Positions 24,627-33,828 of a stretch of 64,000 nt of DNA are shown piece after piece; position 1 is the first letter of the stretch, and each line of letters starts with the position of its first letter. The translations under genes were made by a program, and so were the position numbers. Below the pieces are notes generated by a model, which made no database searches, was not told the origin of the DNA, and worked only from the letters and a program-made list of their open reading frames with translations. This DNA is from Clostridia bacterium (GTDB lineage Bacteria; Bacillota; Clostridia; Christensenellales; Aristaeellaceae), in the NCBI GenBank assembly GCA_017532155.1, contig JAFXJP010000055.1:1-64000 (forward strand), written 5' to 3'.

Positions 24627-25160
24627 ATGCTGTACCAACTGAAGAACGGACAGTGTGTACTAATCCGACCGCTGCAAACAGAAGACGCTGAAGCAATGAT
24701 TCATCTTATACAAACCGCGGATTGCGAAACGCCCTTTCTTGCGCGCAATCCTGGTGAGTTTAACGTGACGGTGGAAAATGAAAAAAAGATCATAGCAAAC
24801 GCCCTTTCCAATCACGACGCAGCCCTGTTTGCAGCAGAATACCATGGGCAAATTGTCGGGCATTGTTCTGTTGCTCTCGTACGGTCACGCCAACGCTTTC
24901 GTCATCGGGCAGAGGTTGCATTTGTTCTTCTGAAAGATTACTGGAATCTTGGCATTGGCGGCAAAATGATGCAAACCTGTCTTGATTGGTGTCGCGATCA
25001 TAGCGTAAATCAAATCGAATTGACAGTCGTTACACAAAACGAGCGCGCACTGAACATGTATAAAAGCTTTGGCTTTGAAATCTGCGGCACTGTGCCGCAT
25101 GCACTGTGTTATCCCGACGGAAGCTTTGCTGATGAATACATGATGATCAAACAGCTATAG
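24627..25160 (+). CDS. GNAT-family acetyltransferase
   Basis: A 177-residue acyl-CoA N-acyltransferase. The acetyl-CoA loop is YWNLGIGGKMM (variant of R/QxxGxG/A), followed by ELTVVTQNERALNMYKSFGFE, typical of ribosomal-protein or small-molecule GNATs. It starts two bases after the stop of the iron-sulfur protein, with GAGAA as weak ribosome site, so it is likely cotranslated. Substrate unknown. Confidence 0.88.
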   Translation: MLYQLKNGQCVLIRPLQTEDAEAMIHLIQTADCETPFLARNPGEFNVTVENEKKIIANALSNHDAALFAAEYHGQIVGHCSVALVRSRQRFRHRAEVAFVLLKDYWNLGIGGKMMQTCLDWCRDHSVNQIELTVVTQNERALNMYKSFGFEICGTVPHALCYPDGSFADEYMMIKQL

Positions 25161-25190
25161 AAAAACGGGCTCTTTCGAGCCCGCTTTTTT
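25161..25190. terminator. Bidirectional terminator, GNAT / MFS
   Basis: 7-bp stem CGGGCTC/GAGCCCG, loop TTTC, with A5 before and T6 after, between convergent genes. Confidence 0.9.
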
Positions 25191-26625
25191 ATTTCATTTT
25201 CTTTTGCATTTTGGCTATGCGCTTGGCTTCCCGGATTTTCTTCCGCACAGCAGCCTGCGTTTCTACGTCCACAATATCGTCTTCCTTTGAGAACGAGCGC
25301 CACTTCAGCGTCAGCACAACAGCCACCAGGAACAAAAGTACCGCACGGATCAGCACCGTATACTGTACAGAATATACCTCCATTCCCATCAGCATGATCG
25401 AAGTATCTCCCGTGATACCGCTCACCCACGTGCCCGTTACCAATCCCAGGAAGGCGCATATATTGCACCCCAGCGTATGGAAAGCAATGTGCGTGTTGGT
25501 GTTTTCCTCAGGGAGATTCATGTACAGCACGTTGCCATAGGAAAGGTTTAGGCCCACGCTCAGGATATTCTGTACCATGCAGGTCGGCACATAAATCCAC
25601 GGCGTTTCGGTTGTCATAAAGAAAAAGATAATCTCCGTCGGTACCCAGAAAAATACTGTCATGCCGAAGGTTTTAATCCAGGAATAGCGGCGCAGAATCT
25701 TTTTCCACTGATTGGCGGTGAGGATCAGAATGATCGTGTACATGACCGACATCGCATTGATCAGCGTGTAGGAAAAATGCATGTGGTTAAGCAGATAATA
25801 GCCCCACAGGCCGTTGTTGACGTACGATACATAATTCCAGAAGAACATAAACAGCATGCACTTGAGGAATTTTTTATATCTGAACGGCAGGCGGAAGACA
25901 TCCAGCAATTGGGGCTTTTGCGTTTGCGGATAGGGATATTCCTTGGCGCAGGCCTGCATGCCAACGTCAATGAGCACCATGACAAAAGCCACATAGCGCA
26001 TGGTCAGAATGACCGTTTCCTGATGCGGCGATCCCGCCACAGCATCCGTCAGAAAGCCGCTAAGCAGGAGTATGGCGCTGGACATGACAGACGAGAAAAT
26101 CTGATTAAGCGTAATGTACCGCGTGCGGCGTTCGTTATCCGCCGGATAGAACTTGTAAAACCATGCCGTAATGCCCGGGCTGAACACCGCATACACGGCA
26201 TATGCCATAAACACCAGCACAATAAACCAGGTAAGCCTGGCATTGGGATCGGTCACAAACTGCGGCATCAGCGTCGTTGCGACAATATACATCGCATAGA
26301 AATAGACCTTTGCCGCAAGGCAGATCCATTTTCGCTTTTTAAAACGCTCCAGCACGAGCGAAGAAAAAATGCTGAATACATTGGTAATCAGCGGTATGAA
26401 GGATATAATGCCCACGCCCGTGATGGATATATCATACATCGACAAAAAGCCGGTGTAGAATATACCGGTAATAAACACATTATAAAACGCCGTCATCAGC
26501 GCGCTGCCAAGGCTGATCAGTCGTCCCTTGGCTTCTTCATCGCGGACGCCGTAAATGTCAGAGAAGGAACGCATTGCACGCTGAAGTGCGTATCTGTCAA
26601 CACCGGGAATGTAGAGTCTTTTCAT
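25189..26625 (-). CDS. MFS-type membrane transporter
   Basis: A 478-residue protein with about 12 hydrophobic helices and a basic C-terminal tail (KKIREAKRIAKMQKKMK). Its sequence resembles the clostridial MFS group often found near sugar genes; a loop FKKRKW after helix 3 and PADNERRTRYI in the central cytoplasmic part are charged as expected. Substrate unknown. Start behind GGAGGT. The promoter is weak: TTTCAA, 17 bases, TACAAT upstream on the minus strand. Confidence 0.82.
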   Translation of the reverse strand: MKRLYIPGVDRYALQRAMRSFSDIYGVRDEEAKGRLISLGSALMTAFYNVFITGIFYTGFLSMYDISITGVGIISFIPLITNVFSIFSSLVLERFKKRKWICLAAKVYFYAMYIVATTLMPQFVTDPNARLTWFIVLVFMAYAVYAVFSPGITAWFYKFYPADNERRTRYITLNQIFSSVMSSAILLLSGFLTDAVAGSPHQETVILTMRYVAFVMVLIDVGMQACAKEYPYPQTQKPQLLDVFRLPFRYKKFLKCMLFMFFWNYVSYVNNGLWGYYLLNHMHFSYTLINAMSVMYTIILILTANQWKKILRRYSWIKTFGMTVFFWVPTEIIFFFMTTETPWIYVPTCMVQNILSVGLNLSYGNVLYMNLPEENTNTHIAFHTLGCNICAFLGLVTGTWVSGITGDTSIMLMGMEVYSVQYTVLIRAVLLFLVAVVLTLKWRSFSKEDDIVDVETQAAVRKKIREAKRIAKMQKKMK

Positions 26626-26738
26626 TGGGAAAGTACCTCCACAAATTTACGTTCTTATGCGCACATTGTAGCATAGCCTGCACACTTTTGAAATGGGATT
26701 TTACAATTTTTTGCAAATATTTTCTTCCCATCTTTTTC

Positions 26739-26767
26739 TTGTGAACCCTGGCAGACAGTGGTATAAT
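26739..26767 (+). promoter_or_regulatory. Promoter of M29 aminopeptidase
   Basis: TTGTGA (26739-26744), 17 bases, TATAAT (26762-26767). Confidence 0.78.
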
Positions 26768-26813
26768 AAACCAGCTGTTTCTTTTGATTATCAATGATTC
26801 GGAGGATTTCCAA

Positions 26814-28037
26814 ATGCAGAAAACCAGACTTCGCCGCTATGCTCAGCTCATCGCCCGTATGGGCGCCAATGTCCAGAAGGGCCAGGACGTCGTGCTTTTC
26901 GCCGGCCTGGATCAGCCCGATTTCGTTGTGATGCTCACAGACGAGCTGTACAAGTGCGGCGCACGCAAAGTACACGTGCGCTTTAATTATCAGCCGCTTG
27001 AAAAGTATCATGTGCGCCACCAGTCCCTCAAAACCCTCTCCACCGTTGACGCCATCGCCGAAGCCGAGCTCAAGTTCATGGCGGATAATTGCCCCTGCCG
27101 CGTGATGCTCGCCTCCAACGATCCCGACGGCCTCAAGGGCATGAACACCGCCAAGATGACCAAGGGCCAGATTGCCCGTTACCCCATTACCAAGCCCTAC
27201 CGCGACGCCATCGACGGCAAGCATCAGTGGTGCATCGCCGCCGTTCCCGGCGTTGCCTGGGCCAAGAAGGTTTTCCCCGGCGAGCGCGGCAGCGTAGCCG
27301 TTGAAAAACTGTGGGAAGCCATTCTTGCCACTGCCCGTGTGGATGACGATCCCATCGCCGCCTGGGAAAAGCACAATAAGGATCTGCAGGATCGCTGCGC
27401 CTACCTTTCCTCCCTCGGTATTGAAACGCTGGAATACAAGGCCGGCAACGGCACCGACCTGCGCGTTGGCATGATTGAAGAGGCCATCTTCTGCGGCGGT
27501 ATTGAAACCACCAAGGGCGGCGTCACCTTCAACCCCAACATCCCCACCGAAGAATGCTTCATCTCCCCCAAGAAGGGCGTTGCTGAAGGCATTGTATACT
27601 CCTCCAAGCCCCTGTCCTACCAGGGCCAGCTGATTGAAAACTTCTGGTTCCGCTTCGAGGAAGGCCGCGTAGTAGAGGCGCATGCCGAAAAGAATGACGA
27701 ACTTCTGCAGAAGATGATCACCATGGATGAAGGCGCCGCCTATCTTGGTGAGTGCGCGCTGGTGCCCTTCTCCAGCCCCATCAACCAGACAGGACTCCTC
27801 TTCTACAATACGCTCTTTGACGAAAATGCCTGCTGCCACCTGGCGCTGGGCCGCGGCTTTGGCGATACCATCCGCGATTACCACAACAGAACGCACGAGG
27901 AAATCAAGTCGCTTGGCGTAAACGAATCCATGATCCACGTGGACTTCATGATCGGCACCGCAGACCTTTCCATCGTGGCGCACTGCCGCGACGGCAAGAC
28001 CATTCAGATCTTCAAGGACGGCGAGTGGGCGTTCTAA
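26814..28037 (+). CDS. M29-family aminopeptidase
   Basis: A 407-residue cytoplasmic metallo-aminopeptidase (thermophilic aminopeptidase T/AmpS family). Conserved features are GTDLRVG, FNPNIPTEE, the metal-ligand Glu in LGECALVPFSSPINQTG and the late HVDFMIGTADLSI. It removes N-terminal residues from imported peptides, in keeping with the Opp system and other peptidases here. The start is behind GGAGGA (26801); an in-frame ATG 10 codons upstream has no ribosome site. Monocistronic. Confidence 0.94.
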   Translation: MQKTRLRRYAQLIARMGANVQKGQDVVLFAGLDQPDFVVMLTDELYKCGARKVHVRFNYQPLEKYHVRHQSLKTLSTVDAIAEAELKFMADNCPCRVMLASNDPDGLKGMNTAKMTKGQIARYPITKPYRDAIDGKHQWCIAAVPGVAWAKKVFPGERGSVAVEKLWEAILATARVDDDPIAAWEKHNKDLQDRCAYLSSLGIETLEYKAGNGTDLRVGMIEEAIFCGGIETTKGGVTFNPNIPTEECFISPKKGVAEGIVYSSKPLSYQGQLIENFWFRFEEGRVVEAHAEKNDELLQKMITMDEGAAYLGECALVPFSSPINQTGLLFYNTLFDENACCHLALGRGFGDTIRDYHNRTHEEIKSLGVNESMIHVDFMIGTADLSIVAHCRDGKTIQIFKDGEWAF

Positions 28038-28045
28038 TCATAAAA

Positions 28046-28078
28046 AAAAGAAGTCATCCGAAAGGATGGCTTCTTTTT
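28046..28078. terminator. Bidirectional terminator, M29 / TIM-barrel
   Basis: Stem AAGAAGTCATCC/GGATGGCTTCTT (one wobble), loop GAAA, A-run before and T5 after. Confidence 0.9.
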
Positions 28079-28080
28079 GT

Positions 28081-28932
28081 TTACTCCATCGCCAGCAGAT
28101 ATCTGCCCAGCTTCACGGTATATTTCATAAATTCCAGACGCAGCACATTGTCATCCGGCAGATACTTGAGCGGCTGCGCCGATTCATATACAAAATCACC
28201 CTCATAGCCGCTGTTTTTAAGTGCCCTTACCACCTTCGGCCAGTCGATAGAGCCCATGTACGGCATGAAGTGGTCATCATTTATACCGCGGTTGTCCTGA
28301 ATATGCGTGCATTTGAGCAGCTTGCCGAGCTTCATAATATTCTCTTCCTGGTCAAGGCCCTCAATCAGATTGCCATGTCCGGTATCCCAGCAGAAGCCGA
28401 AACGCTCATGGTTGCCCGCTGCCTCCCGCAGCGCCAGCAGACGATCCGCATTGCAAAAATACGAACGTCCCGTATTCTCAAATGCAAGACCGATGCGCGG
28501 CACCGCATTGATAGCGCGGTGGAAGAAATCGGCATTCCGCTTGATCGTTTCTTCTTCGCTCAAGCCGCACAACCCCATAAAATCAAGCGGGTGCACAACC
28601 ACCCATGGCGCGCCCAGGCGCTCGGCCAATTCGATGGTGCGGATCACATGCTGATAATACTCTTCCAGCTGCGCAGGATCGTTATAATCAGCCACACTGC
28701 CAAAGCGCGCATGCGACTGGGAAAGAGTCATCTGCGCTTCCGCCATCAGCGTCTTTGCCGTTTCGATAAATGCGTCCTGCTCGTCCCGCGACAGTTTGTC
28801 TATTTCATTAAAATGGATATCAAGCGCATCATAGCCCGCTTCCTTGCAAAAGCGAATAGCCTCTAACATATGCTCGATTGTATTATCCTGCCGACGCAAG
28901 GAAAAAATATTGAGCGTAGTAGAAAGTCGCAT
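28081..28932 (-). CDS. Sugar phosphate isomerase/epimerase-like TIM barrel
   Basis: A 283-residue AP-endonuclease-2-superfamily barrel, related to the protein at 15037-15939. Metal-site motifs are DIHFNEI, LSQSHARFG, VVVHPLDF, LAFENTGRS, FCWDTGHGN and HIQDNRG. Probably acts on a sugar or sugar acid. The start at 28932 is behind GGAGG; a longer frame upstream has no ribosome site. Transcribed from a promoter interleaved with that of the neighbouring phosphodiesterase. Confidence 0.86.
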   Translation of the reverse strand: MRLSTTLNIFSLRRQDNTIEHMLEAIRFCKEAGYDALDIHFNEIDKLSRDEQDAFIETAKTLMAEAQMTLSQSHARFGSVADYNDPAQLEEYYQHVIRTIELAERLGAPWVVVHPLDFMGLCGLSEEETIKRNADFFHRAINAVPRIGLAFENTGRSYFCNADRLLALREAAGNHERFGFCWDTGHGNLIEGLDQEENIMKLGKLLKCTHIQDNRGINDDHFMPYMGSIDWPKVVRALKNSGYEGDFVYESAQPLKYLPDDNVLRLEFMKYTVKLGRYLLAME

Positions 28933-28963
28933 AACAATCCTCCACTTTCTTTCATCTGAAACC

Positions 28964-29003
28964 ATTATAACTGCTTGCAATCCGCAAAGCAAGTCATTAT
29001 AAT
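28964..29003. promoter_or_regulatory. Interdigitated divergent promoters
   Basis: Plus strand: TTGCAA (28975-28980), 17 bases, TATAAT (28998-29003), for the phosphodiesterase. Minus strand: TTGCTT (28987-28992), 17 bases, TATAAT (28964-28969), for the TIM barrel. Each -35 lies in the spacer of the other promoter, so polymerase can hold only one at a time. Confidence 0.82.
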
Positions 29004-29047
29004 GTATTTATCGATATTAACGCACTGCTTGAAGGAGGAATCTTCCC

Positions 29048-29767
29048 ATGAACACCATCAAGGTTAAGCACGATATGGTACCCTTCGTCGCCCATCGCGG
29101 CTGCAGCGGTATCGAAAAAGAAAATACCCACGCCGCTTTTGTTGCCGCCGGCAACCGCTCTTATTTTGGCATTGAGACTGACGTTCACCGCACGCTGGAT
29201 GGCAAGTTCATCTGCTTCCACGATGACACCACCGGCCGCGTTGCCATCGACAATATGGTCGTTGAGCAGACAACCTTTGACACCCTGCGCAATCTGATTC
29301 TCGCGGATGTCGACGGCAAGAAGGGCCGCACAGACCTGCGCATGCCCACCCTGCAGGAGTATATCCAGATCTGCAAAAAGTACGGCAAAATCGCCGTTCT
29401 TGAGCTCAAAAACACCTTTGAGCCGGCAGACGTCATGAAGATCGTTGACGTCATCAAGAACGAAGATTATCTTGTCAGCACCATCTTCATTTCCTTCTCC
29501 TTCGAAAACATGGTAACGCTGCGCAATCTGCTGCCCGAGCAGCCCTGCCAGTACCTGCTGAGCAAATGGGGCGAGAATCCCATTCCCCAGCTGAAGGAAT
29601 ATAACCTGGATCTGGATATCCGCTACACCGAGCTGAACGCCGAGCGCATCCAGGCGCTGCACGACGCCGGCATCAAGGTAAACTGCTGGACGGTAGACGA
29701 TAAAAAGGCCGCTGAGCAGCTGGTCGAGTGGGGCGTCGACTACATCACCACCAATATCCTCGAATAA
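29048..29767 (+). CDS. Glycerophosphodiester phosphodiesterase, second copy
   Basis: A 239-residue GDPD barrel, slightly shorter than the copy at 21784. Active-site pattern HRG (residue 14), KENT (usually PENT), ETD and CFHDDTTGRV, with the family's late VNCWTVDD and YITTN. It should release glycerol-3-phosphate from phospholipid head groups. No signal peptide. Start behind GAAGGAGGA. Divergent from the TIM-barrel gene. Confidence 0.92.
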   Translation: MNTIKVKHDMVPFVAHRGCSGIEKENTHAAFVAAGNRSYFGIETDVHRTLDGKFICFHDDTTGRVAIDNMVVEQTTFDTLRNLILADVDGKKGRTDLRMPTLQEYIQICKKYGKIAVLELKNTFEPADVMKIVDVIKNEDYLVSTIFISFSFENMVTLRNLLPEQPCQYLLSKWGENPIPQLKEYNLDLDIRYTELNAERIQALHDAGIKVNCWTVDDKKAAEQLVEWGVDYITTNILE

Positions 29768-29780
29768 TTTTCGATCACGC

Positions 29781-29816
29781 AAAAACACCGGCTCACTGGA
29801 GCCGGTGCTCTTTTTT
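29781..29816. terminator. Bidirectional terminator, phosphodiesterase / ribulokinase
   Basis: 9-bp stem CACCGGCTC/GAGCCGGTG, loop ACTG, A5 before and T6 after. Confidence 0.92.
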
Positions 29817-31473
29817 ATTTCCCGCGCAGCTTTTTCAGCCGCTTCATCACATCATTTTCACCGCGGCCAAAGTAATCATGTAATTTTCGATATTCGCTGA
29901 ACAGCTGCTCATATACCTTTACATTTTCAGCAATCGGCATATATATCTTCTGTTCGGTCTGCGCCATCGCGCGGATGGCCTCCAGATGACCGTCATAGCC
30001 GCCCTTTTCCTTGCCTACGGCAGCCGCCGCCAGGATGGCGCTGCCCAGCGCAGGTCCCTGATCGCTGCCCGCAATGCGCACAGGCATATTGAGCACATCA
30101 GCATAAATCTGCATCGCCATGGCGTTTTTCTGGCTGATGCCGCCGGTAGCAAACAATTCGTTTACCTCCACGCCGCTTTCGCGGAAGGTTTCCACGATCA
30201 TGCGGGAGCCATAAGCCGTCGCCTCAATCAGCGCGCGATAAATCTCCTCCGCGCGCGTTTGCAGCGTAAGCCCGAGGATCATGCCCGTCAGATCAAAATC
30301 CACCAGCACACTGCGATTGCCATTCCACCAGTCCAGCGCCAGCAGACCGCTCTCGCCCGGACGCAGCTTATCCGCCAACTCCGTCAGATAGGTCTGAATA
30401 TGCATCCCGCGTTTTTCCGCTTCAGCAAAATATTCCCTGGGCACAGCGTTCTTTGTCAGCCAGGCATAATGATCGCCCATGCAGCTCTGCCCCGCCTCAT
30501 AGCAGAAATACCCCGGCAGAATGCCGTCTTCCAGCGCGCCGCAGATTCCTTTGACCGGCGCGCCGTTATCAGACAACGCCATAAAGCAGGCAGAGGTGCC
30601 CATCACGATCATCAATTGACCAGGCTTTGTCATGCCAACCGCCGGAACGCCCGCATGCGCATCCAGAATACCCACGCATACCGGCAAGCCCTTGGGCAGA
30701 TTCAGCCTTTCCGCCATCTCGTCCGTTACCGGCGCTGCCACGCTGACCAGCTCCTGAATCGGCGCTTTTACCTTTTCATGCATCACGCGGGCAAAGTCAG
30801 GATGCACCGCTGCAAAATAATCCTCCGACGGAAAGCCCGTGTGCTTGTTCCACAAAAACTTATAGCCTGCCGCGCAATAGGAGCGAATCAGCTTGCCCGT
30901 CAACTGGAACGATACCCAGTCCAGCGCCTCAATCCATTCGTCCATGGCTGCATATACCTGCGGCGCTTCTTCCATTACTTCCAGCAGCTTTGGCAGCGCC
31001 CATTCGCTGGACACCTTCCCGCCGTAGTTTTCAAGCCAGGGCTCATTTCTCTCCTGGGCTACACGCGTCATGCGGTCTGCCTGCTCCTGCGCGCCGTGAT
31101 GCTTCCACAGCTTTACATAGGCATGCTTCTCATGCTGAAAACCTTCCATAAAGCACAACGGCATGCCCTTTGCATCCACAGGCATTACCGTGCTGGATGT
31201 AAAGTCAAGCCCCAAAGCAATGATATCTTCTTTATTAATGCCAGCTTTTTCAACCACCTGCGGCAGGGTATTTTCCAGCACTTCGATATAATCCGCAGGA
31301 TGCTGCAGCGCCCAGTCGGCCGGAAGCGGCGTTCCGTCCGGCAAGCAGCGGTCCATCACCGCATGCGGATATTCATATACAGCACTCGCCAGCTGTCTGC
31401 CATCCTTTACATCCACCACTACCGCACGGCCGGACAGCGTGCCATAATCCAGACCGATTACATATTTGCTCAT
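29815..31473 (-). CDS. araB: Ribulokinase (FGGY family)
   Basis: A 552-residue sugar kinase. The N-terminal phosphate loop GLDYGTLSGRAVVVD, the SSEWALPK and GYKFLWNKHTGFPS segments, and the late TGGISQKNAMAMQIYADV are those of AraB-type ribulokinases, which phosphorylate L-ribulose after arabinose isomerase. araA and araD are not in the window, so a related ketopentose is possible. Start behind GGAAGGGAG. Single gene with its own promoter, and a 12-base palindrome just upstream of the -35. Confidence 0.88.
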   Translation of the reverse strand: MSKYVIGLDYGTLSGRAVVVDVKDGRQLASAVYEYPHAVMDRCLPDGTPLPADWALQHPADYIEVLENTLPQVVEKAGINKEDIIALGLDFTSSTVMPVDAKGMPLCFMEGFQHEKHAYVKLWKHHGAQEQADRMTRVAQERNEPWLENYGGKVSSEWALPKLLEVMEEAPQVYAAMDEWIEALDWVSFQLTGKLIRSYCAAGYKFLWNKHTGFPSEDYFAAVHPDFARVMHEKVKAPIQELVSVAAPVTDEMAERLNLPKGLPVCVGILDAHAGVPAVGMTKPGQLMIVMGTSACFMALSDNGAPVKGICGALEDGILPGYFCYEAGQSCMGDHYAWLTKNAVPREYFAEAEKRGMHIQTYLTELADKLRPGESGLLALDWWNGNRSVLVDFDLTGMILGLTLQTRAEEIYRALIEATAYGSRMIVETFRESGVEVNELFATGGISQKNAMAMQIYADVLNMPVRIAGSDQGPALGSAILAAAAVGKEKGGYDGHLEAIRAMAQTEQKIYMPIAENVKVYEQLFSEYRKLHDYFGRGENDVMKRLKKLRGK

Positions 31474-31509
31474 CGGGATACTCCCTTCCGCCTTTAAGAC
31501 TATGTATTT

Positions 31510-31548
31510 ATTCTACCACAGACTAATCGCGTGCGCAACATGCATGTT
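31510..31548 (-). promoter_or_regulatory. Promoter of ribulokinase with adjoining palindrome
   Basis: Minus strand: TTGCGC (31533-31538), 17 bases, TAGAAT (31510-31515). A perfect 12-base palindrome AACATGCATGTT (31537-31548) overlaps the edge of the -35 and is a possible operator. Confidence 0.65.
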
Positions 31549-31614
31549 TTTTCATTAAAATGTATGTATTTTCGCATTTTTCCACAAAAAAACAGGAAAT
31601 AAACAAAAAATATA

Positions 31615-31643
31615 TTGCATAAAACGGACAGGCGTTTTATAGT
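31615..31643 (+). promoter_or_regulatory. Promoter of liv operon with operator-like repeat
   Basis: TTGCAT (31615-31620), 17 bases, TATAGT (31638-31643). The spacer is filled by a perfect inverted repeat ATAAAACG-N6-CGTTTTAT (31619-31640) that touches both promoter hexamers. Confidence 0.75.
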
Positions 31644-31706
31644 TAAAGAGTAAATTTTTCTGACGGCCCTCACGGCCGCCAAACCATGCAGGAGGTTTGA
31701 ATTTCA

Positions 31707-32846
31707 ATGAAATCGACTCGCTTCGTCACTATGCTCCTGGCAATCGTGATGTGCCTTTCTTTCTGCTCCGGCGCGTTTGCCGAAACCATTAAGATCGGCG
31801 GTATCGCTCCCCTGACCGGTGAATACGCCGTATACGGCACCGCCGTTCAGCAGGGCGCCGATCTGTACCTTGATCTGATCAACGCTCAGCTCAAAAACGA
31901 AGGCTCTGACAAGCAGTTCAAAATCGTTTGGCTGGACAATCAGGCCGATGATACCGAAGCCCAGAACGCCTATTACAAGCTGGTTGACCAGGAGAAGGTC
32001 GTTGCCATTCTGGGCGACGTGCTCTCCGGCAATACCGAAGCGGTTGCCCGCTGCGCCGCTGACGATGAAATGCCCATGGTCTCGGCTTCTGCCACCCGCT
32101 ATGAAATCACCACCGATCGTCCCTGCGTGTTCCGCACCTGCTTCCTGGATCCCTTCCAGGGCGTTGTAATGGCCAACTACGCCAAGACTCTGGGGCTTGC
32201 CAAGGTTGCTATCATCTACGGTAACGACAGCGACTATTCCATCGGCGTTGCCGAATCTTTCGAAGCCCAGTGCAAGGAAAACGGCATCGAGATCGTCGCC
32301 AAGGAAGGCGCCAGCTTCACCGATACCGATTTCAGCGCGCAGCTGACCAAGATCGCCGCCGCTTCTCCCGAAGCGCTGTTTGTTCCCTTCTACGGCTCCG
32401 AAGCCTCTCAGATCCTGCCCCAGGCCGTCTCTGCCGGTTTGAACAACGTCAAGTTCCTGGGCGTTGACGGCACCAGCGATATCGTTGCTTTCATCAGCGA
32501 TACCTCTCTGCTGACCAACATGGTCTATCCTGATCACTTTGCCTTCGACGCTGAAAGCGAAACTATCAAGAACTTCATCTCCGCTTACAAGGATAAGTAC
32601 GGCGTTGAGCCTACCATCTCCTTCGCTGCGACCGGCTACGAAGCCGCGCTGGTGCTGTGCAATTCCATCCTCGAAGCCGGTACCAAGAAGGCCGACATTA
32701 CCGAAGCCATCAAGAATTCCAGCTACGATGCGCTCTCCGGCGTGATCACCTTTGACGATCATAACGACCCCATCAAGAGCGCGTTCATCATGACCTTTGA
32801 TGCTGAGGGCGGCAAGCACTTCCTGGTGCAGCAGGCTCCTCTGTAA
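31707..32846 (+). CDS. livJ: Branched-chain amino-acid binding protein
   Basis: A 379-residue periplasmic-binding-protein-like receptor of the Liv system (type I fold). It has IKIGGIAPLTGEYAVYG at the mature N-terminus, VVAILGDVLSGNTEA and FAATGYEAALVL. The signal peptide ends in AFA (23-25) before Glu26. The Cys at position 20 is preceded by Phe and does not form a lipobox, so it looks secreted rather than lipid-anchored, which is unusual for a monoderm. Start behind GCAGGAGG. First gene of livJ-livH-livMG-livF. Confidence 0.93.
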   Translation: MKSTRFVTMLLAIVMCLSFCSGAFAETIKIGGIAPLTGEYAVYGTAVQQGADLYLDLINAQLKNEGSDKQFKIVWLDNQADDTEAQNAYYKLVDQEKVVAILGDVLSGNTEAVARCAADDEMPMVSASATRYEITTDRPCVFRTCFLDPFQGVVMANYAKTLGLAKVAIIYGNDSDYSIGVAESFEAQCKENGIEIVAKEGASFTDTDFSAQLTKIAAASPEALFVPFYGSEASQILPQAVSAGLNNVKFLGVDGTSDIVAFISDTSLLTNMVYPDHFAFDAESETIKNFISAYKDKYGVEPTISFAATGYEAALVLCNSILEAGTKKADITEAIKNSSYDALSGVITFDDHNDPIKSAFIMTFDAEGGKHFLVQQAPL

Positions 32847-32866
32847 TCAATATCACATCGTGCCTG

Positions 32867-32893
32867 AGGGGAAGGATCTGTTCCTTCCCCTTT
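32867..32893 (+). terminator. Intra-operon hairpin after livJ
   Basis: 10-bp stem AGGGGAAGGA/TCCTTCCCCT with a 5-base loop and only three T. Probably a partial terminator or RNA stabiliser that keeps the binding protein in excess of the membrane subunits. Confidence 0.7.
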
Positions 32894-32942
32894 GGCCGTG
32901 TTTATCGGCACTTTTTAATACGCAAGTTAGGCGGTGTTACCT

Positions 32943-33818
32943 TTGCTGTTTCTCAATCAGCTGATCAACGGACTGCACATCGGCAGCATCTACGCGCTGA
33001 TCGCGCTGGGCTATACAATGGTCTACGGCATTGTCAAGCTCATCAATTTCGCCCACGGCGACATCATCATGGTCGGCGCGTATGTATCGCTCATCCTCAT
33101 CACGGACGCCCATGTCCCCTTCTATCTGGCCGTACCTGTGACCATGGCTTTCTGCGCGCTTTTGGGCGTGCTCATTGAGCGGCTGGCCTATAAGCCCCTG
33201 CGCAGCGCTCCGCGCATTTCTGCGCTGATCACCGCCATTGGCGTGAGCATGTTCCTTCAGAATCTGGCTCAGCAGATTTTCACCGCCACGCCGCGTCCCT
33301 ACCCCACTGTATTTACCGTCGCGCCCATCGTGATTGGCAAGCTCTCCATCAATTTCCTGACGGTGCTGACGGTCTCTGTCTCCATTGTCCTCATGATCGC
33401 GCTGCAGGCCTTTGTCCGCCTCACCAAGACCGGCAAGGCCATGCGTGCTGTGTCTGAGGATATGGGCGCCGCGCAGTTGATGGGCATCAACGTCAATAAT
33501 ACGATCTCCATCACCTTTGCCATCGGCAGCGCGCTTGCCGCCATCGGCGCCATCCTTTACAGCCTCAATTACCCCCTGATCTCTCCCACCATGGGCTCGC
33601 TGCCCGGCCTGAAGGCCTTCATCGCGGCCGTGTTTGGCGGCATTGGCATCCTGCCCGGCGCCATGATCGGCGGCTTTGTGATGGGTATTGCCGAAAGCCT
33701 GACCAAAGGCTTTATCTCTACCCAGCTGCCTGACGCTGTGGTGTATGGCATTCTGATTGTTATGCTGCTGGTCAAGCCCGCAGGCCTGCTGGGCAAGCGC
33801 ACCAGCGAGAAAGTGTGA
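32943..33818 (+). CDS. livH: Branched-chain amino-acid permease LivH
   Basis: A 291-residue polytopic permease (about eight helices) of the LivH type, with IYALIALGYTMVYGIVKLINFAHGD at the N-terminus and the coupling segment MRAVSEDMGAAQLMGIN. I place the start at TTG 32943 because AGGCGGTG lies just before it. An alternative GTG at 32934 would lie inside that ribosome site. It is followed 10 bases later by the LivM-LivG fusion. Confidence 0.9.
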   Translation: MLFLNQLINGLHIGSIYALIALGYTMVYGIVKLINFAHGDIIMVGAYVSLILITDAHVPFYLAVPVTMAFCALLGVLIERLAYKPLRSAPRISALITAIGVSMFLQNLAQQIFTATPRPYPTVFTVAPIVIGKLSINFLTVLTVSVSIVLMIALQAFVRLTKTGKAMRAVSEDMGAAQLMGINVNNTISITFAIGSALAAIGAILYSLNYPLISPTMGSLPGLKAFIAAVFGGIGILPGAMIGGFVMGIAESLTKGFISTQLPDAVVYGILIVMLLVKPAGLLGKRTSEKV

Positions 33819-33828
33819 GGTGAGCAGT

